Assembly (NCBI RefSeq): GCF_014084045.1
Contig: NZ_CP043732.1
Coordinates: forward strand, 1,364,001 to 1,428,000
Direction: 5' to 3'
Origin: Microbacterium esteraromaticum
Lineage (GTDB): Bacteria > Actinomycetota > Actinomycetes > Actinomycetales > Microbacteriaceae
Length of the DNA stretch: 64,000 nucleotides
Part shown: positions 43,962 through 53,026 of the stretch, piece after piece
Layout of the letters: each line of letters starts with the position of its first letter
Position numbering within the stretch: the stretch's first letter is position 1
Notes under the pieces: generated by a model
What the model was told of the DNA's origin: nothing
Databases searched by the model: none
The model's input: only the letters and a program-made list of their open reading frames with translations
Program-made: the position numbers and the translations under genes

Positions 43962-45044
43962 TCAGGCCGGGGGCCGGGGCAGCCACACCGTCACGTTCAG
44001 CCCGCCGCCGTCGCGCGGCGCGAGCATCAGCGACCCGTCGTGCGCCTCGGTGATGCGCTGCGCGATGGCCAGGCCGAGCCCGACCCCCGCGAGATCGGGG
44101 TCGCGCTCCCGCTCGGCACCGCGCTGGAACGGCTCGACCAGCGTCTCGACGAGGCCTGGTGCGAGCACCTCGCCGGTGTTCTCGACGACGAGGGCCACCG
44201 ACCGCGGCCGCACATGGGTGCGGACGGCCACCATTCCTCCGGATGCCAGGTTGTGCACGACCGCGTTGTGAACGAGGTTCATGATCAGCTGCTGCAGCAG
44301 CGCCGGCGAACCGAGCGCGGGCGCTTCCTCTCCGCCGACCTCCAGTGACACGCCGCGTCGATCCGCCAGCGGAGCCAGCGTCTCCACGGCCTCTTCGGCC
44401 AGCAGCGACAGATCCACCGGCTCGTTCGTGAACGCGCGCCGATCCGCGCGGCTGAGCAGCAGCAGCGCCTCGGTCAGCTCGATCGCCCTGGTGTTCACCT
44501 CGCTCAGACGCCCGATCAGGGCATCCGCATCCCTGCCGGGATCGGTGCGGGCCACCTCCAGCAGCGCCTGCGAGATCGCGAGCGGGGTGCGCAGCTCGTG
44601 CGACGCGTTCGCCGCGAACCGCTTCTGCTCGGCCATGTTCGTCTCGAGCCTCTCGAGCATCGAGTCGAACACGTCGGCGAGGTCGCGGAACTCGTCGCCG
44701 CGGCCCTCCATCGCGATCCTGTGCGACAGCGAGCCCTCCGCCGCGAGACGCGCCGCGTGCCCGATGCGGTCGAGTGGGGCGAGCATCCGCCCGGCCAGCA
44801 GCCATCCGCCCCCCACCCCGATCAGCAGCAGCACGACGAGGGCGACCACGACGGCGGGTGTGAAGGCGCGCACCAGGTCGGAGCGGTTCGGCACGAACCG
44901 GTCTGCGACGATGGCGCCGTCGGGCACGTAGCGCAGCAGCCATGCCGACACGACCGTCAGCAGCACCACGCCCGACACGATGACGATCGCCGCATAGCTC
45001 AGGGTCAGCCGCCAGCGCACGCTGAGCCCGCGAGCCCTAGGCAT
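43962..45044 (-). CDS. Two-component sensor histidine kinase
   Basis: A 360-residue membrane kinase: helix 1 (about 13-38), a short extracellular loop of some 25 residues, helix 2 (about 62-84), HAMP (85-135), HisKA with phospho-acceptor His149 in ANASHELRTPLA, and HATPase with NLVHNAVVHNLA (N box) and GVGLGLAIAQRI (G box). The tiny sensor loop suggests detection of a signal within the membrane or its surface. Its start overlaps the end of the regulator gene by eight bases. Confidence 0.92.
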   Translation of the reverse strand: MPRARGLSVRWRLTLSYAAIVIVSGVVLLTVVSAWLLRYVPDGAIVADRFVPNRSDLVRAFTPAVVVALVVLLLIGVGGGWLLAGRMLAPLDRIGHAARLAAEGSLSHRIAMEGRGDEFRDLADVFDSMLERLETNMAEQKRFAANASHELRTPLAISQALLEVARTDPGRDADALIGRLSEVNTRAIELTEALLLLSRADRRAFTNEPVDLSLLAEEAVETLAPLADRRGVSLEVGGEEAPALGSPALLQQLIMNLVHNAVVHNLASGGMVAVRTHVRPRSVALVVENTGEVLAPGLVETLVEPFQRGAERERDPDLAGVGLGLAIAQRITEAHDGSLMLAPRDGGGLNVTVWLPRPPA

Positions 45045-45702
45045 CGGCGTCGATCCGATAGCCGACGCCTGGCACGGTGAGGATCAGCCACGGCTCTCCC
45101 AGCCGTTTGCGCAGCGACGACACGGTGATCCGCACGGCGTTGGTGAAGGGGTCGGCGTTCTCGTCCCACGCCCGCTCGAGCAGCTCCTCTGCGCTGACCA
45201 CGCCGCCCGCGGCATCGACCAGCACCTCCAGCACCGCGAACTGCTTGCGGGTCAGGGCCACGTAGCGCTCGTCGCGGAACACCTCCCGCCGGAACGGGTC
45301 GAGCCTGAGTCCCGCGAGCTCGCGCACCGGCGGACGGGTTCTCTCTCGCCGCCGGTCGAGCGCTCGAAGCCGCAGCACGAGCTCGCGCAGCTCGAACGGC
45401 TTGGTGAGGTAGTCGTCGGCGCCGATCTCGAAGCCGGTCGCCTTGTCGTCGAGCCGGTCGGCGGCGGTGAGCATGATGATCGGGATGCCACTGCCCGACG
45501 CCACGATCGAGCGGGCCACGTCGTCACCCGATGGACCGGGGATGTCCCGATCGAGCACGGCGATGTCGTAGGCGTTGATGCTCAGCAGCTCCAGCGCGGT
45601 GTCGCCGTCCCCTGCGATGTCGGCCGCGATCGCCTCGAGCCGGAGTCCGTCGCGGACGGCCTCGGCGAGGTAGGGCTCGTCCTCGACGATCAGCACGCGC
45701 AT
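45037..45702 (-). CDS. OmpR-family response regulator
   Basis: The 221-residue protein has a receiver domain with acidic pocket Glu7-Asp8, phospho-acceptor Asp51 (VLDRDIPG) and the KPF lysine. It also has an OmpR-type winged helix (about 125-220, ALTRKQFAVLEVLVDAAGG and VRITVSSLRKRLG). It pairs with the kinase next to it. TAGGAT seven bases before the ATG suggests leaderless expression. Two 11-bp direct repeats in the divergent gap to vanY are its probable binding site. Confidence 0.93.
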   Translation of the reverse strand: MRVLIVEDEPYLAEAVRDGLRLEAIAADIAGDGDTALELLSINAYDIAVLDRDIPGPSGDDVARSIVASGSGIPIIMLTAADRLDDKATGFEIGADDYLTKPFELRELVLRLRALDRRRERTRPPVRELAGLRLDPFRREVFRDERYVALTRKQFAVLEVLVDAAGGVVSAEELLERAWDENADPFTNAVRITVSSLRKRLGEPWLILTVPGVGYRIDADA

Positions 45703-45724
45703 GAGAAGGATCCTACGCACGGGG

Positions 45725-45743
45725 ACGTATCGAGAACGTATCG
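45725..45743. promoter_or_regulatory. Tandem 11-bp repeat, probable response-regulator site
   Basis: ACGTATCG occurs at 45725-45732 and 45736-45743, with an 11-bp period, the spacing used by OmpR/PhoB-type dimers. It lies in the 87-bp gap between the divergent regulator and carboxypeptidase genes. Confidence 0.6.
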
Positions 45744-45789
45744 GAAACCGCATACGCCCTGGCAACGCGCCGACGGGTCGACTGGTCGC

Positions 45790-46422
45790 ATGACGACAGC
45801 ATCTGCCCTCAGCCGCCGCCAGCGGGCGGCCCTCCTGGCGACCCTGGTCACCGCGGCCGCCGCGTTCGTGTTCGTGCTGGCCCAGGCCCCGAACGCGATC
45901 TCGGCGAGCACGTTCGCGACTCCGGCGGGGCCGGTCTCGACGGCGCAGGAGCGCGGTGAGGCCGCCGCCGACGGCCGGATCACCGCTGCCGACGGGCAGA
46001 TCGAGCCCGGATCTGCTCTCAGCCTCTACGACGGGTCGCCCGCGGTGGCGGGACTGGACGGCGCGCTGCTCGAGGCGGTGCGCAACGCGGGCGCGGTGGC
46101 TGTTGAGGACGGCGTCGAGCTGCGGGTGAACAGCGGATGGCGCTCGGCCGAGCTGCAGGATCATCTGCTTCAGGAGGCGGTGGGGAAGTACGGGTCCGTC
46201 GAGGAGGCATCGCGCTGGGTGGCGACCGCCGAGACATCCGAGCACGTGTCGGGGCATGCCATCGATATCGGCCCGTGGGAGAGCGCGGAGTGGCTCGGGC
46301 GCAACGGCGCGGTCTTCGGGCTGTGCCAGATCTATGAGAACGAGCCGTGGCACTTCGAGCTTCGGCCGGATGCCAGAACGGAGGGATGCCCGCGGATGTA
46401 CCGCGACCCGACTGAGCGGTGA
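45790..46422 (+). CDS. VanY-type D-alanyl-D-alanine carboxypeptidase (M15B)
   Basis: The enzyme trims the terminal D-Ala from cell-wall peptides. The 210-residue protein has an N-terminal membrane or signal helix (residues 11-33) and a short linker. The M15B domain contains VNSGWRSAELQ, the zinc motif SEHVSGHAIDIG (His152, Asp159) and EPWHFEL. Divergence from the two-component system and the shared 11-bp repeat suggest that the system controls it. No vanHAX genes are present, so wall remodelling is likelier than glycopeptide resistance. Confidence 0.87.
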   Translation: MTTASALSRRQRAALLATLVTAAAAFVFVLAQAPNAISASTFATPAGPVSTAQERGEAAADGRITAADGQIEPGSALSLYDGSPAVAGLDGALLEAVRNAGAVAVEDGVELRVNSGWRSAELQDHLLQEAVGKYGSVEEASRWVATAETSEHVSGHAIDIGPWESAEWLGRNGAVFGLCQIYENEPWHFELRPDARTEGCPRMYRDPTER

Positions 46423-46452
46423 GCCGGTCGCACCGGGGCGCACGGGGTCGCG

Positions 46453-46520
46453 GATGCACAGGAATCCCCGTTCTGCACACGGATCGGGGGGATCCGTGTG
46501 CAGAACGAGGAGAAGTGTGC
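46453..46520. repeat. Family B palindromic element, copy 2 with perfect 16-bp arms
   Basis: GTTCTGCACACGGATC (46470-46485) and GATCCGTGTGCAGAAC (46491-46506) are exact inverted arms around GGGGG. The preceding GCGGATGCACAGGA and following GAGAAGTGTGC match copy 1 at 43871. It lies between the convergent vanY and helicase genes. Confidence 0.85.
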
Positions 46521-46535
46521 GAGTGCGGCGCGGGG

Positions 46536-49061
46536 TTACAGCCGGGGGACGCCGGTGACGGTGACGACGGCCTCGCCGGCCTCGTCGGATGCCGCGAGGT
46601 CGACCGTCGCCGTGATGCCCCAGTCGTGGTCTCCGGCGGGGTCGTCGATGATCTGGCGCACCGTCCAGGTCTCGGAGCCCTGTTCGATCAGCAGCAGCTG
46701 CGGACTGCGCGCGTCGGCGCCGGTGAGCATCTCGTCGTGATCGGCGAAGTAGGCGTCGAGGGCGGCATTCCAGCCGTCGGCGCCGAAGTCGCCGTCGAGG
46801 GATGCCAGTGACTCGACGTCTTCGCGGGCGGCGAGCAGCACGCGGCGGAACATCTCGTTGCGCACCAGCACTCGGAACGCCCGGGTGTTCGAGGTGAGGC
46901 GCTTGGGTGCAGGCGGCACGACCGGCTCGTCGGGGCGGTCGTAGGCGCCGTTGTCGACGCCCGCGATGAGCTCGGACCACTCGTCGAGCAGGCTGGAGTC
47001 GACCTGGCGCACGAGCTCGCCGAGCCAGTCGATCAGATCGTGCAGCTCTTCGCTCTTCAGATGCTCGGGGATGGTCTGGGATGCCGCACGGTAGGCGTCG
47101 GAGAGGTACCGGAGCACCACGCCCTCCGAGCGGGCGACCTTGTAGTAGGCGACATATTCCCCGAACGACATGGCTCGCTCGTACATGTCGCGCACGACCG
47201 ACTTCGGGTGCAGCTCGAAGTCGCGGATCCACGGCTGCGATGAGCTGAAGGTCTCGAACGCCGCCCCGAGCAGCTCTTCGAGCGGCTTCGGATAGGTGAT
47301 CTGCTCGAGCAGCTCCATGCGCTCGTCGTACTCGATGCCCTCGGCCTTCATCGCACCGACCGCCTCGCCGCGGGCCTGGAACTCCTGCTGGCTGAGGATC
47401 GCGCGCGGGTCGTCGAGCGTCGACTCGACGATCGAGATCATGTCGAGCGCGAAGGTCGGCGACTCCGGGTCGAGCAGCTCGAATGCCGCGAGGGCGAAGG
47501 GTGAGAGCGGCTGGTTGAGGGCGAAGTTGGGCTGCAGGTCGACCGTGAGCCGCACCAGTTTCGACTCGGTCGCTTCGCTCCCTCGCTCGACAACCGGGTA
47601 GGTCTCCACCACACCCGACTGCAGCAGCGTGCGGTAGATGCCGAGGGCGCGCAGCGCGAGCAGGCGCTGGTTCGCCCTCGACTCGTGATTGTCGTATACC
47701 AGTGCGCGCATATTCCCGAACACATCGCCTCCACGGGCGATCACGTTCAGCATCATCGCGCTGGTGATCTGCATGTGCGAGGTCAGGGTCTCCGGCTGCG
47801 ATCCGATGAGCTTCTGGAACGACGGCTCGCCCCACGACACGAATCCGTCCGGTGCCTTCTTGCGGATGATCTTGCGCTTCTTCTTCGGATCATCGCCGGC
47901 CTTCTTCAGCGCGGCGAGGTTCTCGCTCTCGTGCTCGGGTGCCTGCGCGACCACGGTCCCGGCGGTGTCGTATCCCGCGCGCCCCGCGCGACCGGCGACC
48001 TGATGGAACTCGCGGGCGTTCAGCTGCCGCATCCGCTTGCCGTCGAACTTCGTCAGTGCGGTGAGCAGCACGGTGCGGATCGGCACGTTGATGCCGACCC
48101 CGAGGGTGTCGGTGCCGCAGATCACCCGCAGCATGCCGCGCTGTGCGAGCTGCTCGACCAGGCGGCGGTACTTCGGCAGCATCCCTGCGTGGTGCACGCC
48201 GATGCCGAGCCGCAGCAGTCGTGACAGCGTCTTGCCGAACGCGGTGGTGAACCGGAACCCGCCGATCAGCTCTGCGATCTCGTCACGCTGCTCGCGAGTG
48301 GCCACCTTCGCGCTCGCCAGTGCCTGCGCGCGCTCCATGGCCGCCGCCTGCGAGAAGTGCACGACATACACCGGCGCCTGGCCTGTCGAGAGCAGGTCGT
48401 CGATCGTCTCGTGGATCGGCGTCGTCTCGTAGTAGAAGTGCAGCGGCACCGGGCGCTCGACGCCGGTGACCACGGCGGTCTCGCGCTTCGTGCGCCGAGT
48501 GAGGTCGGCGGCGAGGTCGGTCACGTCGCCGAGGGTCGCCGACATGAGCACGAACTGCGTCTGCGGCAGCTCGAGCAGCGGCACCTGCCAGGCCCATCCG
48601 CGGTCAGGGTCGCCGTAGAAGTGGAACTCGTCCATGACCACCTGGCCGACCTCGGCATCCGGTCCCTCGCGCAGGGCGAGATTCGCGAGGATCTCGGCCG
48701 TGCAGCACACGATCGGCGCATCGGCGTTGACCGACGAGTCGCCGGTGACCATGCCCACGTTCGCGGCGCCGAACACATCGACCAGCGCGAAGAACTTCTC
48801 GCTGACCAGCGCTTTGATGGGAGCCGTGTAGTAGCTGCGTCGTCCAGCGGCGAGGGCTGCGACGTGCGCGCCGATGGCGACAAGCGACTTGCCGGTTCCG
48901 GTCGGGGTCGACAGGATCAGGTTCTTCCCCGAGACGATCTCGATGACCGCTTCATCCTGCGCGGGGTACAGGCTGATGCCCGTGGATTCCACCCACTCCA
49001 CGAATGCCAGATAGACGGCATCCGGATCGGCGTCGCGGACGAGGGAGGGATCGAATGGCAT
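46536..49061 (-). CDS. DEAD/DEAH-box helicase of the Ski2-like DUF3516 group
   Basis: An 841-residue superfamily 2 helicase: motif I STPTGTGKS (residues 51-59), motif II MDEFHF, motif III LMSATLGD, motif V GTDTLGVGINVPIRTV and motif VI HQVAGRAGRAGYD. The C-terminal 350 residues are the DUF3516 extension. It probably unwinds RNA or RNA-DNA hybrids. GAGG precedes the ATG. The gene stands alone between a family B hairpin and the FUSC gene. Confidence 0.92.
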   Translation of the reverse strand: MPFDPSLVRDADPDAVYLAFVEWVESTGISLYPAQDEAVIEIVSGKNLILSTPTGTGKSLVAIGAHVAALAAGRRSYYTAPIKALVSEKFFALVDVFGAANVGMVTGDSSVNADAPIVCCTAEILANLALREGPDAEVGQVVMDEFHFYGDPDRGWAWQVPLLELPQTQFVLMSATLGDVTDLAADLTRRTKRETAVVTGVERPVPLHFYYETTPIHETIDDLLSTGQAPVYVVHFSQAAAMERAQALASAKVATREQRDEIAELIGGFRFTTAFGKTLSRLLRLGIGVHHAGMLPKYRRLVEQLAQRGMLRVICGTDTLGVGINVPIRTVLLTALTKFDGKRMRQLNAREFHQVAGRAGRAGYDTAGTVVAQAPEHESENLAALKKAGDDPKKKRKIIRKKAPDGFVSWGEPSFQKLIGSQPETLTSHMQITSAMMLNVIARGGDVFGNMRALVYDNHESRANQRLLALRALGIYRTLLQSGVVETYPVVERGSEATESKLVRLTVDLQPNFALNQPLSPFALAAFELLDPESPTFALDMISIVESTLDDPRAILSQQEFQARGEAVGAMKAEGIEYDERMELLEQITYPKPLEELLGAAFETFSSSQPWIRDFELHPKSVVRDMYERAMSFGEYVAYYKVARSEGVVLRYLSDAYRAASQTIPEHLKSEELHDLIDWLGELVRQVDSSLLDEWSELIAGVDNGAYDRPDEPVVPPAPKRLTSNTRAFRVLVRNEMFRRVLLAAREDVESLASLDGDFGADGWNAALDAYFADHDEMLTGADARSPQLLLIEQGSETWTVRQIIDDPAGDHDWGITATVDLAASDEAGEAVVTVTGVPRL

Positions 49062-49098
49062 GATGCCTCGATCCTTTCACGCCGGAGACCGCATGCTC

Positions 49099-50133
49099 TC
49101 AGGTCTCGTCGCGCAGCTCGCCATGGATCCGCCGCAGGTCCTCCATCAGCGACCCCACGAGGATCCAGTGGTCGGAGGCAGGGGGTCGCACGACCAGGGG
49201 AGTGGTCAGCGCCGGCACGGCCGAGGTCAGGGCATCCGGTTCTGCGCCCTCGGACGACTGCACCGCCAGCCGCACGTCGTGACCGGCGCGGTGCAGCTGC
49301 TCGGCGATCGCCCGCACGGTCGGGTCGGTCGCGAGCGAGTCGTCGTAGTGGTCGATGTACGCGCGCGTCATGCCGATGACCTGGGTGACGACGGGTGAGA
49401 GCCGTTCGAACACCGCTCGCAGCTCGTCGATGTCGTCGCGGTGCCGGCCTCGGCGCGGGTTGAGCGAGAGGGACTCCGCGGCCGCGGTGAGGGATGCCTC
49501 TGCCGAATCCTTCATGGGCCGAAGCAGCCGGGCCTCGAGCATCAGCTCCTGCAGCTGCGCGGGCGTGCGGGTGACGGGGAGCGCCTGCGCGAGGCGGTCG
49601 AGGGATGCGGCGAGCTCGCGCCCGAGCATCCCGATGTCGCGCCTCGCCGGGGCCGAAAGGGCCGGCGGGACGATCGCGATGTTCACGACGAAGCCGATCG
49701 CCGCGCCGATGAGCGTCTCGAGGATGCGGTCGAGGGCGTAGTCGGGGTTCGACGAGCCGAGTGCCAGCACCAGCACCGCCGAGATCGCGACCTGGTTGCC
49801 GGTCCCGGTGGATGCCCGCAGCGACCAGGCGACGAGCATCGCCACCACGACGGCCGCGAGCACCACCCAGCTCTGCGCGCCCAGGACGAGGCTCAGCAGC
49901 ACCGCGATCACCACGCCGAGGATCACCCCGGCGCTGCGCTCGAGGGCCTTCGACAGCGACTGGTTCACGCTCGGCTGCACGACCAGCAGCGCGGCGATGG
50001 CGGCGAACACGGGCAGCGGCCCCGGGATCAGCCAGCCCGCGATCAGCCAGGCCGCGATGGTGGCTGCGGCCGACTTCAGCACCTGCAGCAGGGGAGCCCT
50101 GCGTGCGGCGCGGATCGCGGCGGGGAAGCGCAT
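49099..50133 (-). CDS. FUSC-type aromatic-acid-exporter-like membrane protein
   Basis: The 344-residue protein has six hydrophobic helices in the first 170 residues (a single FUSC/ArAE half unit, with AAIAALLVVQPSVNQSLSKALER and VILGVVIAVLLS) and a helical cytoplasmic tail. Related proteins export aromatic or other organic acids. The substrate is unknown. TACCGT six bases before the ATG implies leaderless expression. Confidence 0.82.
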   Translation of the reverse strand: MRFPAAIRAARRAPLLQVLKSAAATIAAWLIAGWLIPGPLPVFAAIAALLVVQPSVNQSLSKALERSAGVILGVVIAVLLSLVLGAQSWVVLAAVVVAMLVAWSLRASTGTGNQVAISAVLVLALGSSNPDYALDRILETLIGAAIGFVVNIAIVPPALSAPARRDIGMLGRELAASLDRLAQALPVTRTPAQLQELMLEARLLRPMKDSAEASLTAAAESLSLNPRRGRHRDDIDELRAVFERLSPVVTQVIGMTRAYIDHYDDSLATDPTVRAIAEQLHRAGHDVRLAVQSSEGAEPDALTSAVPALTTPLVVRPPASDHWILVGSLMEDLRRIHGELRDET

Positions 50134-50162
50134 GTGTCAACGGTAGCCGGGTGCGGTGGAGC

Positions 50163-50245
50163 GCACGGATGTCGGCGCCGATCTCGGATGTCGGCCGATC
50201 GGGCCGATTCCGACCGACATCTGTGATTCCTGCCGACATCCGTGC
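50163..50245. repeat. Nested palindrome with 14-bp perfect outer arms
   Basis: GCACGGATGTCGGC (50163-50176) and GCCGACATCCGTGC (50232-50245) are exact inverted arms. Inside, further GGATGTCGG and CCGACAT words can pair around GATCGGGCCGATT. It fills the gap between the minus-strand deoD stop and the FUSC start and probably ends the deoD message. Confidence 0.75.
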
Positions 50246-50304
50246 GGGCCGGTGCGGGCCGCAGGCGCTGCGCCGCGAGGTCGGCGGGCCCGGGATGCCG
50301 TGAT

Positions 50305-51015
50305 TCAGGCGGTCGCCGCCCGCAGGGCGATCTCGATCATGTCGCCGAAGCTCTGCTCGCGCTCCTGCGCGGTGGTCGCCTCGTGCGTGACGAGGTGGTC
50401 GGAGACGGTGCAGATGCTCAGCGCGCGGCGCTGGTGGTACGCCGCGAGCGTGTAGAGACCGGCGGTCTCCATCTCGACGGCCAGGGCGCCGTGCGCGACG
50501 AACGGCTCGGTCAGCTCGGATCTGGTCGAGTAGAACTGGTCGCTCGAGAAGAGCAGGCCGACGTGCACGGAGGCATCAAGAGTCAGGCCCTCCGCAGCCT
50601 CGACCGCCGCCCGAAGCAGCGAGAAGTCGGCGACGGGCGCGTAGTCGAGACCGTGGAAGCGCACGCGGTTGATGCCCGAGTCGGTGCACGCGCCGTTGGC
50701 GATGATGACGTCGCGCATGCCGACGCGGTCGGTGAGACCGCCGCACGAGCCGACCCGCACGATCGTCTGCACGTCGTACTCCGAGAACAGCTCCGTGGCG
50801 TAGATCGCCATCGACGGCTGGCCCATGCCCGAGCCCTGCACCGATACACGCTCGCCGTTCCACGTGCCGGTGAACCCGAGCATCCCGCGCACGTCGCTGT
50901 AGAGACGCGCGTCGTCGAGGAAGTTCTCGGCGATCCACTTCGCCCGCAGCGGGTCGCCGGGGAACAGGACGATCGGGGCGATGTCGCCCGGGGCGGCTGC
51001 GATGTGGGTGCTCAT
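50305..51015 (-). CDS. deoD: Purine-nucleoside phosphorylase, DeoD type
   Basis: DeoD splits purine nucleosides with phosphate to a base and ribose-1-phosphate. The 236-residue protein shows the family's VLFPGDPLRAKWIAENFL (phosphate site), GSGMGQPSMAIYATEL, RVGSCGGL and AVEMETAGLY (ribose contact). TACGCT seven bases before the ATG, with no ribosome site, suggests leaderless expression. Confidence 0.95.
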   Translation of the reverse strand: MSTHIAAAPGDIAPIVLFPGDPLRAKWIAENFLDDARLYSDVRGMLGFTGTWNGERVSVQGSGMGQPSMAIYATELFSEYDVQTIVRVGSCGGLTDRVGMRDVIIANGACTDSGINRVRFHGLDYAPVADFSLLRAAVEAAEGLTLDASVHVGLLFSSDQFYSTRSELTEPFVAHGALAVEMETAGLYTLAAYHQRRALSICTVSDHLVTHEATTAQEREQSFGDMIEIALRAATA

Positions 51016-51056
51016 GTCGTCCAGCGTATGTCCGCCGCGGATGGTTCGATGAGGGA

Positions 51057-52106
51057 ATGGACGTCGGCGGGCGGCTGCGCGAGCAGGAGCGGATGCTGTG
51101 GGCGACCGCGCTGTGCTTCGCGGCCGGTGCGGTGGTCGGCACCGTCGTGCTGTGGGGTGCTGCGCGCCCGTTCAGCGGCGACGGCTCTGTGATCATCCCG
51201 ATCGCGCTCGTCGCGGGGGCGATCGCCGCGGTGGGGTTCGCCGTCAGCACCCGGATGCACAGAGCGGGCGAGACCAGGCCCATGCCCGCGTGGCAGGCCT
51301 GGGTCTCGCACGTCAGCGCGACCGCCGTGACCGTGGCCATCGCCGGCGTCACGGCTCTGGGGGTGCTGCTCGCCGGCGAGGTGCTCGCCACAGGGCTCGA
51401 GGGGCTGACCCTGCCGGCGCCGGCGGGCGGAGTGTTCACCGGCGTCGCATCTGCCCTCGGCGGACGCCTGGCGTTCCGCATGGGCGTGCGCCTGAGGACG
51501 CAGGACATCGCCGCGCTGCTGTCGGCCTTCCTCGTGATCGGCACTCTCTTCGCGATGCTCACCGCGACCGACCCGGCATGGTGGGAGCGCAGCTTCTCGG
51601 ATCTGGGCATCGGCGCCGGCGGCTGGGCGTTCAACGGCACACTGGTCGTCGCCGGGCTGCTGATCGCGACGGCCGGCTCCTACCTCGGTCGCGATCTGCA
51701 CCGGATGCTGGGTGACCAGGCCTTGCGCCGGATCGCCGCGATCGTGTCGACGTGGGCCGGTGCGGGGCTCGCGCTCGCCGCGGTGGGGCTGCTGCCGCTC
51801 GACCGGGTTCGCGTCGCACATGCGATCGCCGCGTACTCGACGCTGGGCCTGATCCTCGCGGCCACCGTGCTGACGACGCTGCTGCTGAGCGGCGTGCGGA
51901 TGCTGCGCGTGCTCACGAGCGTCTTCGTCGTCTTCGTCGTCGCGGCGACGGTCGCCTTCGGCTTCGGGATGCTGTCGGTCGCCGCCCTCGAAGCGGTCGT
52001 GGTCGGACTCGTGCTGCTGTGGCTCACGACTCTGGTGCAGCTGCTCTGCGTGCTCGCCCCCGATGAGTCGCGTCCCTCGGCGCGTCGCTCGCCGCTGCGC
52101 GCCTGA
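51057..52106 (+). CDS. DUF998-like multi-helix membrane protein
   Basis: The 349-residue protein has about nine or ten hydrophobic helices and a DUF998-like second half (FSDLGIGAGGWAFNGTLVVAG). No transport or enzyme motif is visible. A TTCGAT six bases before the ATG could be a -10 box of a leaderless message. It diverges from deoD with 41 bp between starts. Confidence 0.72.
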   Translation: MDVGGRLREQERMLWATALCFAAGAVVGTVVLWGAARPFSGDGSVIIPIALVAGAIAAVGFAVSTRMHRAGETRPMPAWQAWVSHVSATAVTVAIAGVTALGVLLAGEVLATGLEGLTLPAPAGGVFTGVASALGGRLAFRMGVRLRTQDIAALLSAFLVIGTLFAMLTATDPAWWERSFSDLGIGAGGWAFNGTLVVAGLLIATAGSYLGRDLHRMLGDQALRRIAAIVSTWAGAGLALAAVGLLPLDRVRVAHAIAAYSTLGLILAATVLTTLLLSGVRMLRVLTSVFVVFVVAATVAFGFGMLSVAALEAVVVGLVLLWLTTLVQLLCVLAPDESRPSARRSPLRA

Positions 52107-52150
52107 GCCTGCACGCGAGCGTGAACCGCTCTGCGGCCGGTGCACGCGTG

Positions 52151-52235
52151 CGCGCGTTCGGGAGGAGAACGCGCGCATGGGAGGTGGCGTGGGCGGGATG
52201 CCTCCTCCGGAGGGTGCGAAGTCCTCCCGAGCGCG
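52151..52235. repeat. Family C palindromic element, second copy
   Basis: CGCGCGTTC (52151-52159) and GAACGCGCG (52167-52175) form a hairpin with loop GGGAGGA. GTCCTCCCGAGCGCG follows at 52221-52235. The layout matches 39508-39590 and it again separates convergent genes. Confidence 0.65.
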
Positions 52236-52255
52236 CGGCGAGCGGCGAACCCGGG

Positions 52256-52921
52256 TCAGCCCTGGCGCCGCACCATCTCGGCGATCCAGGCCGGCGCGAA
52301 GGGAGAGGTGCAGTTCGGCGGCACCGGGTAGTCGGAGAGCACCTGGAGGCGCTCGCCGATCGCGACGGCGCGCTCGCGGAGAGCCGGGTGATGGATGCCG
52401 ATGTACGCCAGCGTCTCGTTCATCGCCCACTGCTCGCGGCTCGGCGCGTCGCGCAGCTCGCGCTCGATGCGCTCGAGCACGGCATCCAGGTCCAGCCCCT
52501 CGGGCTTCTTCTGCACCCGCACCGAGGTCAGCGACCACGCGGCGGCTCTGGCGTCGGCGTCAGGATCGTCCATCCAGCGCAGTCGGAGCTCTTCGGCAAG
52601 GGGCGACTTCTTCGCGATGTAGTTCACCAGCCAGTCGTGCGCCTTCGCACTTCTCGTCGAGCGCAGCATGGCGTCGATCTCGTCGGCCGACAGCTCGCGT
52701 GGCTTCGCGACCAGCAGGCCGACCAGCTGCGCGGCGACGTCGTCGGTCGCCCAGAGCGCGCGAGCAAGGTCGGTCGACATGCCTGCGCTCTTCGCCAGCG
52801 CGCGCAGCTTCGACAGGTTCACGCCGTGCGCATCGCCGTGGCGTTCGTTGACGGCGCGGGCCTTCGGGTCCTCGAGGGCGGACAGCTCGGCGCGGATCTC
52901 GTCGACGATCGAGTCAGGCAT
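52256..52921 (-). CDS. HEAT-repeat (DNA-alkylation-repair/AlkD-like) protein
   Basis: The 221-residue, fully helical protein matches the AlkD-like HEAT family: LAKSAGMSTDLARALWATDDVAAQLVGLL (about residues 40-70), AHDWLVNYIAKKSPLAEELRLRWMDD and WAMNETLAYIGIHHPALRERA. Some members remove alkylated bases, others bind DNA without catalysis. I cannot confirm the catalytic residues here. TACGAT six bases before the ATG suggests leaderless expression. Confidence 0.78.
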   Translation of the reverse strand: MPDSIVDEIRAELSALEDPKARAVNERHGDAHGVNLSKLRALAKSAGMSTDLARALWATDDVAAQLVGLLVAKPRELSADEIDAMLRSTRSAKAHDWLVNYIAKKSPLAEELRLRWMDDPDADARAAAWSLTSVRVQKKPEGLDLDAVLERIERELRDAPSREQWAMNETLAYIGIHHPALRERAVAIGERLQVLSDYPVPPNCTSPFAPAWIAEMVRRQG

Positions 52922-53026
52922 CCCGAAATCGTACCCGGCAGCCCGAGTCAGTCTGGAAACTGGGAAAAGGCTGTGCCATCCTCGGAGGGCACCGAAGCGG
53001 CGAGATTCGTCGCAGAAGGGACGACG

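Noticed and set aside
43962..46422. Glycopeptide-resistance (van) cluster
   Set aside because: Only a VanY-like carboxypeptidase and a generic two-component system are present; vanH, vanA and vanX are missing.
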